Assembly (NCBI RefSeq): GCF_041080655.1
Contig: NZ_CP163525.1
Location: forward strand, 1,116,001 to 1,180,000
Source: Streptomyces sp. CG4
GTDB lineage: Bacteria; Actinomycetota; Actinomycetes; Streptomycetales; Streptomycetaceae
Direction of reading: 5' to 3'
DNA: 64,000 nucleotides
The stretch's first letter is position 1. Each line of letters begins with the position of its first letter. The notes below the pieces were generated by a model. That model saw nothing but the letters and a program-made list of their open reading frames with translations, was not told the origin of the DNA and did no database searches. Positions 35,761 through 44,434 of this stretch are shown here, in pieces. Position numbers and translations under genes: made by a program.

Positions 35761-36063
35761 TATCTAAAGTATTTCCGGCGCAGGCACCGCACCGGGCGGG
35801 CCGACCGCAGCGAATCGATCTACTGACCCTGGCGAGGCCCGATCCGAACGGGGCCCGGAATTCAAGGACTTCGGGATCGACGAGATCCGTCGCGCGCTGG
35901 ATCCGAGGGCGGAGCTGTCGGAAGTCACCGACGTGATACGCGAGGCCGGGCGGCCGCTGCGGCGACGCGATGCGCCCGCCCTACTTCGCCCGACGGACCG
36001 GCCACAGGCCGCCGGCCGCACACCCGAAGGCCTGCTGGGCCCGACCGTTCGTGGGAGTGGGAG
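35761..36063. other. gap with a short coding-like remnant
   Basis: Near 35860-35950 on the plus strand one frame reads FKDFGIDEIRRALDPRAELSEVTDVIREAGR, which is protein-like and typical in composition, but it has no start codon in reach and drifts into low-quality sequence. It may be the 3' scrap of a lost gene. The LCP promoter should lie in the last 100 bases. Confidence 0.3.
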
Positions 36064-37764
36064 ATGAGTGACCTGAGGGACGGCTCCGCCGGCCGGGCCA
36101 CACGCCGCCGCGGCGCCCAGGTGCCCCGCCAGCGCACGGACAAGCCGGCCGACGGGCTCCCGCCCGGTGGCCGGGCGGGAGCACGGGCGGCGTCCCGCTC
36201 CTCCCGGCGCGGGAACTCGCGCCGCCGCCTCCGGCTGACGCGCCGGGGCAGGCGGGCCCTGCGGATCGCCGGGACCTGCCTGGCCGTCCTGGTCCTGGTG
36301 ACGGCCGGCGCCGGGTGGTGGTTCTACGAGCACCTGAACGGCAACATCGACGGCAGGGGCGGCAGCGAGAAGCCGGACGCCTTCGGCCGCACCCCGATCA
36401 ACATCCTGGTGATCGGCTCGGACGGCCGTACGAGCGCGGAGGACTGCAAGCTGGGCGGCGGCTGTTCGCAGACCGGTGTGCAGTCCGGCAACGGGAACGC
36501 GGACGTGGAGATGGTGGTCCACATCGCCGCGGACCGCTCCAACGCCACCGTGATGAGCATCCCCCGCGACACCATGACCAACGTCCCGGCCTGCAAGGAC
36601 AGCGCGGGTGGCACCTCCACGTCCGGCTACTACGGCCAGATCAACAGCGCCCTCTCCTATGGCCCGGACTGCCAGGTGGCCACCATCCACCAGCTCACCG
36701 GCATCCCCATCGACCACTTCGTCAAGCTCGACTTCTCCGGCGTCGTGCAGATGTCCGACGCGGTCGGCGGTGTCTCCGTGTGTGTCAGCGACAACGTCTA
36801 CGACACCTACTCGCACCTGAAGCTCTCCAAGGGCACCCACACCCTCAAGGGCGACGGGGCCCTGGCGTTGGTCCGCTCCCGGCACGGCTTCGGCGACGGC
36901 AGCGACCTCGGTCGTACCGTCTCCCAGCACCTCTTCCTCGGCGCGATGATCCGCACGTTCAAGAGCGCCGGCACCCTGACCGACCCCACGAAGGTCTACG
37001 ACCTCGCCGATGCCGCGACGAAGGCCCTCACCGTCGACGACGGCCTGGGCAGCATCGGCAAGCTGGTGGCCCTGGCCTCCGACCTGGACAAGGGTCCCGC
37101 CAAGCGGATCTCCTTCGCCACCATGCCTACCGCCCCCGACCCCCACAACAGCGACCGCGTCCTCCCGGGTGCCGGCGCGAAGGCGCTGTTCGCGAGCATC
37201 GCCAACGACCAGTCGCTGACCACCGGTTCGGGCAAGAAGTCCGCAGCCCCCTCCGCCACCCCCACCACCCAGGCCGTCGATCCGTCCCGGATCGCCGTGA
37301 CCATCGAGAACGGCAGCACCGTTCGGGGCCGAGCCTCCGAGCTGGGCACCGCCCTGACCGACAAGGGCTTCAGCCAGGGCACCGCCACGGCCAACGCCCC
37401 CGCCGCCGCAGCCACCACCACACTCACCTACGGCGCCGGGCAGAAGCCCGAGGCCCAGGCGGTGGCCGACGCCCTCGGCCTGCCCTCCTCGCACCTCAGG
37501 CAGGGCAGCGCCGACGGCCTGACTCTGGTCGTCGGCGGCGACTGGCCCAGCGGCACCAGCTACCCCAGCGACAACGGCGGCGCCGACACCTCCTCCCCCA
37601 CCGACACCCACGCCGCGGTTTCCTACGCCCACGCCCGGACGGCGGACCAGTCCAAGAGCTGCGCCCAGGTCAGCCCCTACAAGACCGTCTCCCTCGACGG
37701 TGTCGGCATGACCCCGGCCCAGGCGTACGCCGCTGCTCGCGACCAACCCGACTCCGACGCCTGA
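36064..37764 (+). CDS. LytR-CpsA-Psr (LCP) family cell-wall glycopolymer ligase with LytR_C domain
   Basis: A 566-residue membrane enzyme that transfers undecaprenyl-linked glycopolymers (teichoic acid or similar) to peptidoglycan. A basic N-terminal cytoplasmic tail of about 65 residues precedes one membrane helix (about 66-88). The LCP domain has TPINILVIGSDGR, MVVHIAADRSNATVMSIPRDTMTNVP with the conserved Arg-Asp pair, GPDCQVATIHQLTGIPIDHFVKLDFSGVVQMSDAVGGV and ALALVRSRHGFGDGSDLGR. A C-terminal LytR_C domain (about 415-480) and a Cys-containing tail follow. It is monocistronic. Confidence 0.92.
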   Translation: MSDLRDGSAGRATRRRGAQVPRQRTDKPADGLPPGGRAGARAASRSSRRGNSRRRLRLTRRGRRALRIAGTCLAVLVLVTAGAGWWFYEHLNGNIDGRGGSEKPDAFGRTPINILVIGSDGRTSAEDCKLGGGCSQTGVQSGNGNADVEMVVHIAADRSNATVMSIPRDTMTNVPACKDSAGGTSTSGYYGQINSALSYGPDCQVATIHQLTGIPIDHFVKLDFSGVVQMSDAVGGVSVCVSDNVYDTYSHLKLSKGTHTLKGDGALALVRSRHGFGDGSDLGRTVSQHLFLGAMIRTFKSAGTLTDPTKVYDLADAATKALTVDDGLGSIGKLVALASDLDKGPAKRISFATMPTAPDPHNSDRVLPGAGAKALFASIANDQSLTTGSGKKSAAPSATPTTQAVDPSRIAVTIENGSTVRGRASELGTALTDKGFSQGTATANAPAAAATTTLTYGAGQKPEAQAVADALGLPSSHLRQGSADGLTLVVGGDWPSGTSYPSDNGGADTSSPTDTHAAVSYAHARTADQSKSCAQVSPYKTVSLDGVGMTPAQAYAAARDQPDSDA

Positions 37765-37794
37765 AGCACACATCGCGGCGAAAGACAGCGTCAG

Positions 37795-37802
37795 TTGCGC
37801 AA
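37795..37802. promoter_or_regulatory. TTGCGCAA palindrome, site 3
   Basis: Perfect palindrome between the LCP gene and the small gene at 37844. It is followed by TGATGGAACC, sharing TGGAACC with site 2. Confidence 0.45.
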
Positions 37803-37843
37803 TGATGGAACCGTCGACAGAGGCGAAGGGGATGGGTCTGGCC

Positions 37844-38110
37844 ATGCGGGAGACGACCACCGCGGAAGGCGTGCTCGACCAGCTGGCACAAGGATGTCCG
37901 CTGCCACCGGAGGACGAGGTACGGGACGCGTATCAGCCGGTCGAGGTGTACGACGAGACCGGGTGGCCATGGCCGGGATCCGCCACCGGATGGTGGACAG
38001 GCCCCGACGGCGTCACCGCCTGCCGGCTCAGGCTGTCGGGCGTGGCGACTCCGCGATGGGTCCTCTTCGACCCGGACCGGATCATCTCGCGGGTCCAGAG
38101 CGGCACGTAG
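37844..38110 (+). CDS. small hypothetical protein
   Basis: An 88-residue soluble protein without recognised domains. It is acidic at the N-terminus and rich in Trp and Pro in the centre (ETGWPWPGSATGWWTGPDG), with a C-terminal RWVLFDPDRIISRV that looks like a beta-hairpin. The ATG at 37844 is chosen because GGGGATGG lies at proper distance; in-frame ATG codons at 37802, 37805 and 37832 give longer forms, the first of which would begin within the TTGCGCAA palindrome. The composition and codon use look genuinely coding. Confidence 0.6.
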   Translation: MRETTTAEGVLDQLAQGCPLPPEDEVRDAYQPVEVYDETGWPWPGSATGWWTGPDGVTACRLRLSGVATPRWVLFDPDRIISRVQSGT

Positions 38111-38136
38111 ACCGCCTGCAGGACGGCGTGCCCGGA

Positions 38137-38790
38137 TCAGCGGGCGCGGCGACCGCGCCGTTGTGCGTCAGCCGCTTCCTCCAGGCGCCCCAGCAGGAAC
38201 GGCACGACACCGCGTTCGAGCAGTGCCAGTTCCCACTCCTCGCGCACCTTTGCCGGCTCCGGCGCCGAGCCGGCCGGCGCGTGTGCCGCGCCGTCCGTTC
38301 GGTTGCGCACCGCCGCCACCAGCACGTAGGCGAAGTCCGCGATCAGTCCTCCGGCGGTCACCGCCGCGGCGATCAGCCCGGCAGTGATCAGCCCCTCCCC
38401 GACGTAGGGGCGCGCCCCGAAGGCGCGCAGGCCGTACCCGGCCACGAGGAAGACAGCCGTCGAGACGGCCGCCAGGCTGGGCACGAGCACCGCCAGCACC
38501 GGAAGCAGCCCGCCACCGCCTCGTGCCTCGGCCGCCTGGGCGCCGCTCGCATCCTGCGGCTCGCTCCTCGCGGCCGCCGCCCTGGCTTCGAGGAACGCCC
38601 GGTACTCGACGCCCGCGGCGCCGGCGATCTCGGCACGCGCCTGGAGTGCCCGAGTGCGCAACTGCTCCCGGTTGAGAACCCCGCCGGAGCGCTCCAGGGC
38701 GTCCAGGACCTGCTGCGAGTTCAGGGCCTGGTCCAGGACCCGCCCGAACGTCATGTCGATCTCTGTCTCAGAAGGTTCTGGCCCCTGCAT
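38137..38790 (-). CDS. hypothetical two-helix membrane protein
   Basis: A 217-residue protein of unknown function. The N-terminal ~100 residues are hydrophilic and helical (FGRVLDQALNSQQVLDALERSGGVLNREQLRTRALQARAEI), with a coiled-coil-like Ala/Arg/Glu-rich stretch. Two membrane segments follow (about 120-145 and 155-180), and a cytoplasmic tail ends in RRGRRAR. The ATG at 38790 has GAGGGA in position; longer starts exist. It is convergent with the small gene at 37844. A TTGCGCAA palindrome lies at 38882, 92 bases upstream. Confidence 0.65.
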   Translation of the reverse strand: MQGPEPSETEIDMTFGRVLDQALNSQQVLDALERSGGVLNREQLRTRALQARAEIAGAAGVEYRAFLEARAAAARSEPQDASGAQAAEARGGGGLLPVLAVLVPSLAAVSTAVFLVAGYGLRAFGARPYVGEGLITAGLIAAAVTAGGLIADFAYVLVAAVRNRTDGAAHAPAGSAPEPAKVREEWELALLERGVVPFLLGRLEEAADAQRRGRRAR

Positions 38791-38881
38791 CTGTCCCTCG
38801 CGCATCCCAGTGTCAGCGTCCACAGCCCGTGCGGATCGACCACATCGACGTACAGCCGAAGAGTGGAGTTTAGTTACCTGA

Positions 38882-38889
38882 TTGCGCAA
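38882..38889. promoter_or_regulatory. TTGCGCAA palindrome, site 4
   Basis: Perfect palindrome upstream of the membrane protein gene. Read toward that gene it continues TCAGGTAACTAA, matching site 1 (T-N3-G-N-AACTAA). Confidence 0.45.
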
Positions 38890-38991
38890 CTCTTAAAGGA
38901 ATGCGGGTCGAGGTGGGCGGAGGCGCGCGGTGGCCCGGGAATCCGGCTGTTCCCGGGCCACGGGTTCCTGCCCTCGGGGGTGCCGCGTCGT

Positions 38992-39796
38992 CTACAGCGC
39001 TTGCACGGTGTGCTCGGCGGCCTGCGCGGCGGTGAGCTGCGGCGTGTTGGCGTTGGCTGCCGCGCCCGGCCTTGTATTGGCGTAGGAGACGAACCGGGCG
39101 GACTGCCAGGAGAAGCCGCTCATGTCCGTCCACGGGGTCGCCTGCTTGACGGCGGTGGGCAGCACGGTGTTGCGGAACAGGACCTGGGCCACCGAGGCGG
39201 CGTTGGGGTGCCACGGACGGCCCAGGTAGTAGGTGTTGGCCCTGGCGGTGCTGCTCACCGTGCTGTTGGCGACGAGGAAGCCGTACTTGAACTACTGCCG
39301 GGTCAGCGCGGTGGCGCGGGGCGCCCAGGCCAGCAGGGTGTCCTGGTGGCCGAGGAAGCGGTCGTTCTCGTAGACCTGCCGGTCGCCCTGCGCGTTCAGG
39401 GCGACGGCCTGGCCGCTGATCCCGGGATGCGCCGCCTTGCTGAAGGAGTTGGCGATGGTGACGTTCCTGACCGTGAGGTCCTTGGCGGCGAAGGTCGCCG
39501 TGGCGCCCACGACGGTCAGCCCGCTCTTCGTGGCGGGCACGGTGACGACCTCGTGGTAGACCTCGTTGCCGATGGAGATCGTGTCCCCGGGCGAGGCCGC
39601 GTCGATCGCCGTCTGGACCGTCCGGTAAGGGGCGCTGCCGTCCGCGGCAACGGTCAGCGTGCGGGCGGAGTGCGTAGAGCTGGCCTGCGCGAACAGAGGA
39701 ATGCAGGCAAGACCGCCGACAACGACCAGGACCCCCGCCGGCCGCCAACACCGTACGGCGGGTGGCGCGGGAGCGCCGATGGGACTGAGAGGACAC
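38992..39796 (-). pseudogene. secreted pectinesterase, inactivated
   Basis: A decayed pectin methylesterase (carbohydrate esterase family 8). The GTG at 39796 with GGAGGAAG opens the native N-terminus (SSQSHRRSRATRRTVLAAGG), but a shift in a G run near 39735 throws it out of frame. The next frame resumes at VLVVVGGLACIPLFAQASS and reads LTVAADGSAPYRTVQTAIDA through GHQDTLLAWAPRATALTRQ, where a TAG stop (39292-39294) ends it. Past the stop the same frame gives KYGFLVANSTV, YYLGRPWHPN and PWTDMSGFSW. The roughly 45 residues normally between, including the catalytic Asp of the DFIFG motif, are deleted. Three independent lesions make it surely inactive. Confidence 0.85.
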
Positions 39797-40508
39797 CAGG
39801 GGGATTGCTTCCTCCAGGGATGAGTGACATCCCCAAGTGGCTCGGACGGCCCGAAAGGTTGTGGGCTTGGAGATACCTTTGCCGGCACTACGTCGACCTG
39901 CGCGCAGGTACGGCCGGCGGTTCGGAGACCGCCTGGAGCCTCGGCGCGCGCGCCGACAGCGACCAGCAAGGGCACCCCTCGCGCGTAATTCGCCCTCCGG
40001 GAGAATTGGCACGCTTATTTCACGCCAGGCAGCCCTTCTTCGACCGCCGCGAAGCCTGTGCCGGTGCGGTTCTGTGCGAGCGGATTCACGTCGGCGTCGC
40101 GGGAGTTGATGAGCGCGCAGGCGCCGTGGCAGATCGAGGAGACGACGCCGCTGTGAGCTCGGATCGCCTGGGCTTTTCGCTGCAGGCGGCCCTGCCGGGA
40201 AATCCTGTCCGGTCGGCGAAAACAAGCCCTGGAAACAGGTAAGTTCACCCAGCAAAAGGCCGGTCGGAACCAAAGCTGCTGAATATCCGCGCTGTGTAGT
40301 CACCGAGCGCCTCGGCAAGCCGCATCTCAGGGGCTCTGCCGGTGCCATGAAGCGCCGGCGGGTGATCGGGCCGTGACAGCACTCGGCATGGAGTACGTAA
40401 AGTCGCCACCGTGGCATCCCGGCAGCGTCAGTCCGGTGGCCGCCGCGGCGGTACGGTGTGCGGCAGTCGATCGCCCGTTCTGCGATCGCTGACCACCAAG
40501 GGGATCAC
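39797..40508. other. 712-bp gap, no recognised gene
   Basis: I see no protein-like frame. Local A/T-rich patches (for example near 40010-40020) may be promoters for the former pectinesterase or the downstream lipase. Short open frames here lack ribosome-binding sites and coding bias. Confidence 0.5.
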
Positions 40509-41885
40509 ATGAAACACCGCCGCCCGCGCCCCCGCCGCAGAGCGATCGCCAGAGCGGTCGGTACGGCGGGCGCGCTGGCCGTCGCTCTGGGTGCGGGGAT
40601 GACGCCGGCGATGGCCGCCGGTAAGACGTCCAACAAGCCCTCGGCCACCGGGTTCTCGCCCGACCAGCCCGAGCAGCCCGAGCAGCCCAACCAGCCCGGC
40701 CAGAACACGCCCTGGGCGCCCGAGAACGACGAGGCGCCGCTGCACCACAAGGCCGTACACCCCGATGCCCTCGCGTCGGGCCGCGCGGACGCGTCCGGTC
40801 TCCAGCTCAACATGCCCGCGCCGACGGGGCCGTACAGCGTGGGTATGGTCGGCCTGCACCTCGTCGACAAGTCCCGTACGGATCCGTACATACCCGGCAG
40901 CAGTTCTCGCGAGTTGATGGTCTCGCTCTGGTATCCGGCCACCGCCACGTCCGGGCACTATCAGGCTCCGTGGATGCCGTCGATCTCCGGCGCCCACTTC
41001 CTCGCCTCGCGCGGGCTGTCGCCGCAGCAGGTGACCCTGCCGACGACCGCGGGCCATGTCCTCGCACCGGTGAACACCAAGCTCGGCAAGCTGCCCGTCC
41101 TGCTGTACTCGACCGGGCTGCACTCGGACCGCGCGATGGGCACCGCGCTCGCCCAGGACCTCGCCAGCCGCGGCTATCTCGTCGTCACCGTCGACCACAC
41201 CCACGACGCCAACGAGGTGCAGTTCCCCGGCAACCGGCTCGAGGTCGACGCCATGCCGCCGGGCGCCCACTCCTCCGACACGCTCAAGGTGCGCGCGGCC
41301 GACATCCGGTTCGTCATCAACCAGCTCGGCACGATCAGCAAGGGCGGCGACCCGGACGCCGGCCACGCCACGCTCCCCTCCGGGCTGTCGCAGTCCGTGG
41401 ACATGTCCCGCATCGGGATGTTCGGCTGGTCGCTGGGCGGCGCGGCGGTCGACACCGCCATGCAGCTCGACCATCGCATCGCCGCCGGTGCCGACCTGGA
41501 CGGCCAGTTCTTCGGCTCGGCGCCGAGCAAGGACCTGGACCGCCCCTTCATGCTCTTCAGCTCCGGCACCCACAACCGCAACAACGACGGTTCGTGGCGC
41601 ACGCTGTGGTCGCATCTGAAGGGATACCGGGTCGACATCCAGCTCCACGGCGCGGCCCACCTGTCGTTCAGCGACAACGAGTGGATGGTGCCACAGGAGG
41701 CGGGCCTCCTCGGGCTCTCCCAGGATCAGCTCCAGCAGATGTTCGGCACGATCGACCCGGACCGGGCGGTCCAGATCCAGCGCGAGTACCTCGCCGCCTT
41801 CTTCGACCAGGAGCTGCGCAAGCGGCACAGCTCCCTGCTCGACGGGCCCGCCGAGCAGTACCCGGAGATCTCTTTCGTCCGCTGA
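40509..41885 (+). CDS. secreted lipase / platelet-activating-factor acetylhydrolase-like esterase
   Basis: A 458-residue exported alpha/beta hydrolase. A basic, Tat/Sec-like signal (residues 1-37, ending AMAAG) is followed by a Pro/Gln/Glu-rich spacer (QPEQPEQPNQPGQ), then the catalytic domain from about residue 95. LMVSLWYPATATSGHY and LPVLLYSTGLHSDRAMG match the PAF-acetylhydrolase group; the nucleophile elbow is GMFGWSLGGAAV, and a late GAAHLSFSD supplies the likely catalytic His. The Asp lies probably in GADLDGQFFG. The ATG at 40509 follows AAGGGG. It ends at a strong terminator. Confidence 0.85.
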   Translation: MKHRRPRPRRRAIARAVGTAGALAVALGAGMTPAMAAGKTSNKPSATGFSPDQPEQPEQPNQPGQNTPWAPENDEAPLHHKAVHPDALASGRADASGLQLNMPAPTGPYSVGMVGLHLVDKSRTDPYIPGSSSRELMVSLWYPATATSGHYQAPWMPSISGAHFLASRGLSPQQVTLPTTAGHVLAPVNTKLGKLPVLLYSTGLHSDRAMGTALAQDLASRGYLVVTVDHTHDANEVQFPGNRLEVDAMPPGAHSSDTLKVRAADIRFVINQLGTISKGGDPDAGHATLPSGLSQSVDMSRIGMFGWSLGGAAVDTAMQLDHRIAAGADLDGQFFGSAPSKDLDRPFMLFSSGTHNRNNDGSWRTLWSHLKGYRVDIQLHGAAHLSFSDNEWMVPQEAGLLGLSQDQLQQMFGTIDPDRAVQIQREYLAAFFDQELRKRHSSLLDGPAEQYPEISFVR

Positions 41886-41893
41886 CCGGACGC

Positions 41894-41930
41894 CCGAAGG
41901 GCGGGTCCTGTCCCCGGGTCCGCCCTTCGG
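41894..41930. terminator. hairpin terminator
   Basis: An 11-bp stem (CCGAAGGGCGG and its complement) directly after the lipase stop insulates it from the poly-glutamate operon downstream. Confidence 0.7.
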
Positions 41931-42026
41931 CCTGCCCGGGGGCCGCTCCCGCATACGTCGACCGTCACCCAATATCCCGTGCGCACGTACGACACAGGGA
42001 CGAAAGTGTGATGGTTATGTGATCGA

Positions 42027-44420
42027 ATGAGGCTAGAGTGTTCGTCCTGTCGAACATTCCGGCGTTCGCCGCAAATTGAGAAAGGATCCGCTGCCCTGCC
42101 CTCCGCACCCCGGGCGCCGCGCCGACACCGCATCCGCCGCCGCGCCGACATGCCGATGCTTGGCGGGGTGCGCCCGCCGATAGCCTCCCTCGTCGTACTC
42201 CTGCTGGTGGTCGCCGCCCTGACCGTGATCGGCCTCGACGGCATCCAGTCCGAGCCCATACCGCAGGCCGTACTGAACGGCGAGCAGCAGATCGCCGCGG
42301 ACACCGCACTGTCGGTGCGCACCGCCATCGACGTCGAGTCGAGCACGGTACGCCGTACGGCGGCCGCGTACCCGGCGACGAGCACATCGACCCCCGCGAC
42401 CGCGCTCAAGGCGCTGACCTCCGCCAGGAAGGCGGTCCTCGGCAGTGCGCTGCTCGACCCGCACACCGGCAGACTGCTGGCAGCCGGCGGCAAGCCGGTG
42501 CCGCTGGCCGGGGTGGACGTCCCCGGCACGGCGTCCGGGCACGGGGCGATTCCGCCCCGGCTGGTGACGTCCGGCGGCACGCGGCAACTGCTGTACTTCG
42601 CCAGGGTCACGCTGCCCGCGCAGCAGGAGGACGCCAACCAGGACCAGAACCAGGTCCCGGGCCGGCCCGACCGGCAGTGGCTGCTCGTGGTCTCCGAGAC
42701 GCTCCCCGTCCTCACGACGTACGGCGACGGACGCGGCGCCGCAGTGCTGGACGCGAACGGCACGGCGCTCGCCACCACGGCCAGCGGTATGGCATCGCCG
42801 GCCGCCGCCGACAGCGGTCTGCCCGCCGCGGCGTCCCGCGCGGCGAGGGAATCGGGGCGGGACACCGACGCCTCGGGAAGCCTGCTGGGCGCCGCCACGG
42901 GCAGCCGGCGCACGGTGGTCGGCTGGGCCCAGGTCGCCTCGACGACCGGTCCGGGCGACACCAACAACCTCGGTCTGGTGGTGCTCACCTCCCGTGCGGT
43001 GCCCACCACGACCGCCGCCGCCGACTACTCGCGCTTCGCGCTTGAGGCCGCCGGGGCGCTGGCCGGGCTCGCGCTGCTGCTCGGGCTGGCACTGCATTTC
43101 CTGGTACAGCGGCCTCTGCTGCGGCTGTACCTGTCCGCCGGCCGCCTGGCCCGGGGTGCGACCGAGGACGGTCCGGCCGCGTGGGGGGAGCTGTCCCGGC
43201 CGGTTCCGGTGCATGGCTTCGGGGAACTGACCCGGATCGGGCGGGCACTGGAGTCACTGCGCCGGCAACTGCTCGGCGAGAGCGGCCCGGAGGAGTTCCC
43301 GGCCCGGCGCGGACCGGGCTACCGGGCACTGGCCGTGGCCTGCGTGCTGGTGGTGGCCTGCTGGGCAGTGCCGATGATCTTCCTGCTGAACCGGGCGGAC
43401 ACCGCGACCGCGGTGCCGGCTCCGGTCCTCGCCAATCAGCAGGCGCGCACCGAGAGCGCGGCCAACCGGATCCGGCAGTCCCTCGACCAGTCGTACACCG
43501 ACCTGAGCAACGTGGCAGCGGGGCTGCCGGGCAGGAGCCGGGCCGCCCAGACCGAGGTGCTGCGGCGCACCCTCGCCGACCACAAGCAGTACCGCTCGCT
43601 GTATCTCCTGGACCGCTCCGGCGGCATCGCACTGAGGGTGGGCGACACACCGCTGCGCACTCTCGTCCACGTGCCCGACGGCGGGGGGATCACCAAAGTC
43701 AACACCTCGGGCCGGATCCCGGCGATCGCCGCCTACTCCCAGGTCCGGGCCGTCAAGGGCAAGGCCCCGGCGGCCGGGGTGGTCCTGTTCGGCGAGATCG
43801 ACGTGAAGGCGCTCAACTCCATTCTGCCCAGGCCGAAGCTGGGCAGCGTCTGGGTGACGGACGGCGACAACAAGGTGCTGGCGGCGAGCGTGGGCTACCG
43901 CGCCTTCCAGTCGCTGCCCGACTCCGGTCTGACCCGGCTCGCCCGCGCCACCCAGGGCGCCCCGGGGACCGCGGGCACCGCGACCTCGGCGGTGCTCCGC
44001 TCGTCCTCCGGCCCGTCGGTGGACGCCGCCGCGCCGCTGGCGCAGAGCGGCCCGACGGCACGCCTCGGCTGGCACGTGGTGACCACGGAGCCCGCGGCGG
44101 CGCTGCAGATCCCCGCGGTGCAGGCCGAGCAGCGCACCGTGCTCGCCGGGATCCTGGGCCTCGCCCTGGGGGCGGCTTGCCTGGGCTGGCTGCATGTCGT
44201 GGTGATCCGGCCGCTGCGTGCGGTCGCCGTGCTCATCGAACGGCTCGCCGGCGGAGACCGCCGTACCGTGCTGCACCCTGTCAACCACGACGAGGTCGGC
44301 TCGGTCACCCGCGGCCTGGAGCTGATGCGCCAGGCCCTGGCGGAACGCGACCGGGCGGCCAGATCCGGCCATGCCGCCGGGCTCTCCCGGTCCCTGCGTG
44401 AGACCACCCTCCAGCGGTAG
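42027..44420 (+). CDS. tandem extracytoplasmic-sensor/HAMP membrane protein, first gene of the PGA operon
   Basis: Up to 797 residues built as two similar halves: membrane helix, about 250-residue extracytoplasmic domain, membrane helix, HAMP-like linker. Helices lie near 52-72, 336-358, 432-452 and 708-728. HAMP segments read RPLLRLYLSAGRLARGA and RPLRAVAVLIERLAGGDRRTV. No kinase, cyclase or methyl-accepting domain follows, so it is not a conventional receptor. Translation start is unsettled: ATG 42027 (used), CTG 42096 with AGAAAGGA well placed, or ATG 42150. The stop is 14 bases before pgsB, so co-transcription is near certain. It may sense envelope state or act as a membrane partner of PgsBC. 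Confidence 0.75.
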   Translation: MRLECSSCRTFRRSPQIEKGSAALPSAPRAPRRHRIRRRADMPMLGGVRPPIASLVVLLLVVAALTVIGLDGIQSEPIPQAVLNGEQQIAADTALSVRTAIDVESSTVRRTAAAYPATSTSTPATALKALTSARKAVLGSALLDPHTGRLLAAGGKPVPLAGVDVPGTASGHGAIPPRLVTSGGTRQLLYFARVTLPAQQEDANQDQNQVPGRPDRQWLLVVSETLPVLTTYGDGRGAAVLDANGTALATTASGMASPAAADSGLPAAASRAARESGRDTDASGSLLGAATGSRRTVVGWAQVASTTGPGDTNNLGLVVLTSRAVPTTTAAADYSRFALEAAGALAGLALLLGLALHFLVQRPLLRLYLSAGRLARGATEDGPAAWGELSRPVPVHGFGELTRIGRALESLRRQLLGESGPEEFPARRGPGYRALAVACVLVVACWAVPMIFLLNRADTATAVPAPVLANQQARTESAANRIRQSLDQSYTDLSNVAAGLPGRSRAAQTEVLRRTLADHKQYRSLYLLDRSGGIALRVGDTPLRTLVHVPDGGGITKVNTSGRIPAIAAYSQVRAVKGKAPAAGVVLFGEIDVKALNSILPRPKLGSVWVTDGDNKVLAASVGYRAFQSLPDSGLTRLARATQGAPGTAGTATSAVLRSSSGPSVDAAAPLAQSGPTARLGWHVVTTEPAAALQIPAVQAEQRTVLAGILGLALGAACLGWLHVVVIRPLRAVAVLIERLAGGDRRTVLHPVNHDEVGSVTRGLELMRQALAERDRAARSGHAAGLSRSLRETTLQR
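42039..42056. promoter_or_regulatory. inverted repeat at the head of the PGA operon
   Basis: TGTTCG-N6-CGAACA is a perfect 6-bp dyad. A TAGAGT, which could be a -10 element, overlaps its left edge at 42034-42039. If so, the dyad covers the transcription start and would suit a repressor; it would also rule out the ATG at 42027 as start. Confidence 0.35.
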
Positions 44421-44434
44421 AAGGACGGAATCGC

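Noticed and set aside
35764..37860. Long minus-strand frame over the LCP gene
   Set aside because: Gly/Val-rich antisense artefact; the plus strand carries all LCP motifs.
40015..40248. 77-codon minus-strand frame in the gap before the lipase
   Set aside because: No ribosome-binding site, no codon bias and no recognisable motif.
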